Below, piece after piece: positions 58,977 through 64,000 of a stretch of 64,000 nt of DNA (the first letter of the stretch is position 1; every line of letters starts with the position of its first letter). The stretch lies in NCBI GenBank assembly GCA_000827265.1, contig KN834763.1:310001-374000 (forward strand), read 5' to 3'. The notes beneath the pieces were generated by a model. It did no database searches. It was not told the origin of the DNA and saw only the letters and a list, made by a program, of their open reading frames with translations. The DNA comes from Collybiopsis luxurians FD-317 M1. Taxonomy: Eukaryota > Basidiomycota > Agaricomycetes > Agaricales > Omphalotaceae. A program made the translations under genes and the position numbers.

Positions 58977-60575
58977 CTAATACTTGCTCTCACTCCATTC
59001 AAAACGTAACGCCACTCTCTCTTTTGCAATTAGGTCACAAGTCGTGTTCCAACATCGGAATTCATTTGGTGGTTGTCCTTGATAAAGAATCACATGAAAT
59101 TTGACATTCAGCCATAACTTTCCATAGTCATCATAATCGTAGTAATGCTGAGACTAACAATAGTATTTCAGCTTACAGAATTAAATAGGAATGAAATCTT
59201 TCACTTACCATAAACAGAGTTTCATGCTTCTTTTCTATTTCTTGTAAAATGGCAAAAATGTGCATGATGGTAAAACCGTCCAAAAGATAACTCTTATCAT
59301 ATGCAGAAAAATTGGGATTTGTCTCCTCACTTCGGACAAGATGTTGCACCAAATTAGATACAAGATCTGAATGTCTTGGATGTTTAATAGAATTTGAGAT
59401 TTTTTGCCATTCTGCCAGGAAAGTGCCTTTGTTACTGAGGATAAACATCAGTAAAGAGAGAACAATGCTTAATCAACCATACCATTTTGAATTCAAAAAA
59501 AATTGCCTGTACCACTTGGTACAAGGAACGTACAATTCTGGAGACACACAGTACTGAAAATCTAGATTCCCGGCTCTCATGTTTCGGAGTATCATAGTGA
59601 TCCAATCAGCGCCGTAACGAATAGACCAGGAATTGATAGAAACATGATCTTCTTCACTTTCATCTCCATTTGTTCCTGTTAAAGCTATCTTTAAAGTGAA
59701 ATCATCGTTTATGCTTCGTCGCCTCTGAAAGGAAAATTCTCTTCCAACAAGGCAAATGTCCTTCGGGGATGGGAGTGCCTGCGAAGGTGTTCCAATATCT
59801 TTAAGATATCGTACAAACTGACGAATGTCATCGGTGTTACCGTATCTTAACTGTGCTTTACACCGGTAATACTGTCGATGATTAAGGTTACTTTGTGGGA
59901 ATAAACAATATGCGTGTGCATGTGTAATGAAGATCATGTCGAAGGCTGTAGGAGCAAACTTGTCAGCATGCATTTTATTCCTTTGTAGAGCGTTTGAATA
60001 CTTACTGGAACGAGAATAACTTAAAACATCTGCAATGGGTGATGTCAAAGATCCAATCAAAGTCACATAAACTCTTTCTCGTGTAAAATTCCAGCTGCGA
60101 TTTCCAGGTAGTTGAAACCTACTAGATCCAGTAACTGCATTTGATACAAAAGCAAAGTCTTCTGGAAAATTAGCGAATGTTTCTCTCGCAGATCCAGAAT
60201 AAATATATCCAACACTTTCAAGCCAACTGCCGAAAGTTAGACAATCTGACAATGGACACATAAGAACCAAGAAGCTTCCGGCTATTGATCGGTCGATAAA
60301 ATGAAACGCTGCGTCCTTTCCTATGAAAGTTCCAGTTGATTTCTGTACGTTGCATGACTCTACTGATTTGTATTGAATAATTTAAACTTGCCATCAATTG
60401 TTGAAATTGCGGATATTCAACTGGCGAAAAAAAACTGTTCAAATATATATCCAACCGATATGCTCTTTGGAAATAGCCATCAACAAAGAAGCGGTAATAT
60501 TGGCACACCGCACGGAGCCCACAAATGTCAACATGAGCGAGACAAGAAAGTAAGAAATCAGCACATGTTAACTCT
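58977..60575 (-). CDS. Nucleotidyltransferase-fold-like protein B, 5' end unresolved
   Basis: Paralogue of the protein at 54849. The frame opens at about 60575 with CADFLLSCLAHVDICGLRAV and FFSPVEYPQFQQLM. Then comes an intron 60391-60343 with a GCAAGT donor (GC-AG), at the place where the paralogue has a GT-AG intron. It joins KSTGTFIGKDAAFHFIDRS; the expected catalytic G-S is G-K and the D-x-D is absent. Further blocks are RERVYVTLIGSLTSPIADVL, AFDMIFITHAHAYCLFP and SINSWSIRYGADWITMILRN. A last part after two more introns reads YDYDDYGKLWLNVKFHVILY and ends FEWSESKY at TAG 58979-58977. No in-frame ATG is found in the first visible exon, so an upstream exon is missing or the gene is broken. 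Function unknown. Confidence 0.6.
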
Positions 60576-60951
60576 CTAACACGTTTACATGAGACGGGAT
60601 ATTATCACTTGCTATATAGCTTCACACTCACAGTAACAATGAATTGGATACACAAACTTGTAAGGATTTCATACTTGTTTCTCTTTGTACGGAAAGTAGA
60701 ACAGTTATATATAAAGCCTGAAACGTACTGGGAAAGATTTTCAAATGGGCAACGGTCTAGTCATTTCTTTCATTGAAACGGTAGTGAAGGAGCCACGCTT
60801 GAAATTGAAGGCGCCACGGTTGAAATTCAAAGCGTGACGCCTGCGGGACAATTCCAGACCATGAATAAGCAGGTACGTAACTATCACATGATCAAGTATT
60901 GATTTACAGAAAATGCTCGTTCACAGACTTTGATTTCCAAGTTCAGTATTG
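60576..60951. other. Upstream region of protein B and F-box-like locus 3
   Basis: No gene seen, though a missing first exon of protein B may lie here. A short imperfect direct repeat (GCCACGCTTGAAATTGAAG / GCCACGGTTGAAATTCAA) occurs at about 60793-60830. Confidence 0.35.
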
Positions 60952-62596
60952 ATGTATCGTTCCTTCACCAGAATTACTGATTTGCCTCCAGAATTATGGA
61001 TCCTTATTGGAAGAAACATAAGGGATACTTTTACGCTGCAACAAATTGTTGCGGTAAATAAAAAGGCGTTTTTATTTCTCAATCCTCTTCTCTATAGACA
61101 GATTCGTAGTCCTATGGCGTTAACAACACTTGCCATGAATGAAGAAGATGTCGAATGTCCTATTTGGTCATATGTAAAAACCTTATCGTTGGACTTTCGC
61201 AGTGGAAAAGGGCAACGAATCAAATGGCAAAATTTGCACTTCTTGAATGGGACCTTCCAAATGGCTCTCCAACGTTTAGCAAAACACGGAGTAAAACAAC
61301 ATTCCAACTCCATACCTGCCTTGACAACATTGCTTTTAAAGGCACCATTGAACTTGATTGAGCTGTTTCGTGGAGCAGACGTGTCCTCGTTCCGTTTAAA
61401 TACAATTACAATTTGATGCTTGCCACCTGGAGACAATCCAGAACATGTACAAGAATGGAATAGAGTTCTGGTAGGGCTTCAGACTTTCCGCATTGATTGA
61501 ACTGAATCCTTCTGTTAACAGGACAGTTTGTTGAAAGATTGTTTAGAAGAATTAATCCTTGATATTGATGATCATCGGTCAACATCAATGTTCCGTATGT
61601 TATTGAAAACTTTCCCGGTAGTAGTCCGCCTGACACAAATTCAATAGCGCTCAGGTCCATGCACACTTTATCAATATTGAAAACTATTTCATCAACAGCT
61701 TGTAACCTTACGCATCTTTGTTTTACTGTCCCAAGATCTCCAGATTATGAAGATGATACATTGGTCGCTACGACTTTAAATGAAGCTTTCACCAACCTCC
61801 ATTTACCAAAGTTACAAGCTATTATGATTGTTTTCAATTGGCTAATTCCAGATGGCAGGATTGATATTTCCACATTCCTTCGACGGCATATTCACTTAGA
61901 TTATGTGGCTTGTACAGTGTGTTCCCCTTGCAGCTTGCTAGATCGAATGTGTGTCCCCCTACGATTACCTAACTTGGATTTCATATTGGCTGGCGTTTAC
62001 GATTCCTTTCGCTTATGTGCTTCCACTTTCAACCGGCGCATCACAAAACTCCACATGCTTCTCTCTGTTGATGGCGGTTTAGACAAACAACAGGAAAGTC
62101 TTTCATGCGTTGAATGTGTGGGAATGAATTTGGAAGTTTTGAGTATCGATGGAAGACGAGCCTTGGACCACCACCGGTCACCAAGATGGGTTCCATTGGG
62201 ACTAACTGCGGAAATTTGGAAAACAATTTTCAAGCAATGTGTAAAGCTGAAAGATTTGGATTGTACCGTTAACATCCACTGTTTGACTGTAGGGTTATTT
62301 TGTCATATGACCTATTGCCGACACTGATGCTCCTACAGAGTTCTTTTTTTTCCAATTTGTTTACAAATGTGCCAAAACTGGAAATCTTTTTTTTGGCCAT
62401 CATTGATGATCGACCTCATTGCTCCCTTGCAGAAATGCAACAATTATTAACCGAAACATGGCACCGAGCATTGCAAAGCGGGATCAGCCTCAAACTTTTT
62501 GTTATTGATTTTTATTATCACGAGAATTCAACGAAGAAGTATATACAAGGTTCTGTTTGTGATGGAAATTTTCGCATGGGCAATAAGTATTTGTAA
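60952..62596 (+). pseudogene. F-box-like protein 3, probably broken
   Basis: ATG 60952 opens a frame with an F-box-like TDLPPELWILIGRNIRDT and QQIVAVNKKAFLFLNPLLYR, then SYVKTLSLDF and IPALTTLLLKAPLNLIELF. At 61414-61416 a TGA interrupts; the same frame goes on with CLPPGDNPEHVQEWNRVL. It then crosses a normal intron to DSLLKDCLEELILDIDDH, and meets a TAG at 61645-61647. After that the frame shifts and is open with NLTHLCFTVPRSPDYED, LHLPKLQAIMIVFNWLI and FKQCVKLKDLDCTVNIHCLT. It joins in phase, over an intron at about 62289-62338, to SSFFSNLFTNVPKLEIFF, ending at 62596. TGA could come from CGA and TAG from CAG. Unusual splicing removing both stops cannot be excluded; I found no in-phase solution. 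Confidence 0.55.
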
Positions 62597-63127
62597 CATT
62601 CTATTTCTTTTCCCCTGCCACACATACTTTTTTCTCTCTATAACACATTCATTTGCTTTGTTTCCACATAAATACTGCATTCAGGGCTTGAAAAAGAGGA
62701 ACTGTGACCGGACCCTGTGAAAATTATTTTCAACACCATTTGTATACAGTTAATAATCTGCAACTTGAAATAGTTCATGATCTCATATGACAACCAACAG
62801 GCCAGCTGTTTGCCTGACCACATGTACCAGGAATGTGTTGTAAACTCCAATAGAAGAATGGAATTATTTTCCCAAACATTAGGTCCGATTTTTACCTAGG
62901 GAAAGGGGAGAGGGGGTACTAGTACTGTAAAAGCAGTCTATAACACTAGCCAGTAGAGCCAATAGAGCTGGCTGAGCCTTTTGGTTGTTGTGCTTGTATA
63001 CAAAGATGCATTTTAATGTTGCGAGGTAATGAAAGATTCTTAGTGGCGTGAGAATGTGACGTTTTGCCGTGCGAGTATGTCGGCAGTGAGGCGCTGAAAC
63101 GAGTGTTTTATGTTTTCCTAGAGGGAA
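62597..63127. other. Unassigned, flank of gypsy remnant
   Basis: No gene recognised. It probably includes decayed retrotransposon sequence upstream of the integrase block. Confidence 0.35.
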
Positions 63128-63600
63128 GACAACAGGAGGAAAGACTTTTAAGGGACTAATCATTGAACAAACGCACAAAGCAATAGGACATTTCAGTGAG
63201 CAATGTACCTTCGACTATGTTAGAAGGTGGTACTGGTGGCTCCAAATTAATGGGGACACAGAAAGATTTTGCAAATCTTGTATCACTTGGCAACAATCCA
63301 AGGCTTCAAACCTAGAGCCTGCAGGAAACCTACATCCCCTACCCATCCCAAAATGCCCTTGGGAATCCATAGGCATGGATTTTGTTGAGCCATTTCCTTC
63401 TGCAAGGGGATATAACTACCCACAGGTACTTATTTATAGATTGACTTCACATCTACACCTCATCCCAGTAACTACTGCCACCACTGCTGTAGAACTAGCA
63501 TATCTCTTTTTAAAAGAGATTGTATGCCTCCATGGTTTACCAAAATCAATTGTCTCAGATTGAGACTCGAAGTTCACAACTGCCTCATACTTATTTGTCA
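63128..63600 (+). mobile_element. Ty3/gypsy retrotransposon integrase remnant
   Basis: The plus strand from about 63128 reads the integrase zinc-binding region LIIEQTHKAIGHF (His-His) and FCKSCITWQQSK (first Cys kept, second replaced by Trp). The catalytic core follows: PWESIGMDFVEPFPSARGYN (first Asp), LTSHLHLIPVTTATTAVELA and LKEIVCLHGLPKSIVSD. A TGA at 63559-63561 then stands where the family has Arg in SDRDSKFT, and the frame goes on with DSKFTTASY before similarity fades. Only a fragment of pol remains; no LTRs are seen. Inactive. Confidence 0.85.
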
Positions 63601-64000
63601 TTGGATCACCGCTCAGGTGCCCTCATAACCAGAACAATTACTGACGCTATTGCAGATCAGATCATTTTACATAAATGATATGCCAAAGAAACTTGAACAG
63701 CATTTCTTCAAGTGGTGTGAACAAATCAGAGGTAAAATTTGTTGTACAGGTGCAATAAATCTGCCGGAATAATCCTTAACTTCCAATCCAAAGCATAAAG
63801 AAAGTGTCGAAGCATTTGCTCCATTTCAGGGGAGCTGAAGTGTTCAACAATGGGAACCCATACTGAATTGTGATGACATTCGTCATTCAAATACTATACG
63901 AGCGAAAAATCCAGTAAACTAGTTGATTAGAGTTCATACAAATTCGGCTTACCTTTGTTGCCAGTACCAATGCAGACACAAACATTTCTTCCAAAAGAAG
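63601..64000. other. Right edge, nothing recognised
   Basis: A/T-rich sequence after the integrase fragment with no supported gene. Confidence 0.35.

Noticed and set aside
1..64000. CRISPR arrays, bacterial operons, rRNA genes
   Set aside because: The sequence is intron-rich fungal nuclear DNA; no repeat-spacer arrays or rRNA signatures were seen.

Overview
The window is nuclear DNA of a filamentous basidiomycete, most likely Agaricomycetes. Genes on both strands are cut by many short introns (about 45-70 nt, GT..AG with some GC..AG). Several families are typical of mushroom-forming fungi: F-box-like/LRR proteins, an agaricomycete repeat-family ORF, and a lineage-restricted nucleotidyltransferase-like family. 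Exon models were rebuilt by hand from splice sites and reading frame. Where I give full exon lists, the coding length is divisible by three.

Layout, 1-16.8 kb: partial MFS transporter (-); FAD monooxygenase (+); a decayed repeat-family ORF; a CAF-1 p60 pseudogene; branchpoint-binding protein BBP/SF1 (-); aldo/keto reductase (+); cytochrome c heme lyase (-); nitronate monooxygenase (+); secreted GH3 beta-glucosidase (-).

16.8-46.7 kb: F-box pseudogene; a second, PA14-containing secreted GH3 (-), divergent from a sugar transporter (+); WD40 protein (-); MDR oxidoreductase (-). Then come two tiny metallothionein genes (+) flanking BET4 (-) and SYF1 (+), two small conserved-looking proteins (-), eIF2B gamma (+), and a Ste20/GCK-type kinase (-). 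This part is gene-dense with housekeeping functions: splicing (BBP, SYF1), prenylation (BET4), translation initiation (GCD1) and cytochrome maturation.

46.7-64 kb: a visibly more A/T-rich accessory region. It holds three divergent F-box/LRR-like genes (one decayed), two paralogous nucleotidyltransferase-like proteins with eroded active sites, an MPH1/FANCM helicase, a Ty1/copia remnant, a hAT-type MITE with an 8-bp target-site duplication, a 257-bp tandem duplication and a Ty3/gypsy integrase remnant.

Functional themes: extracellular beta-glucoside breakdown coupled to sugar uptake (two GH3 genes plus the permease) and metal handling (two metallothioneins). No clearly new multi-gene system stands out. 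The least expected items are the metallothionein pair invisible to ORF calling, six GC-AG introns (five with the same GCAAGT donor), the hAT MITE, and the active-site-eroded nucleotidyltransferase-like paralogues.
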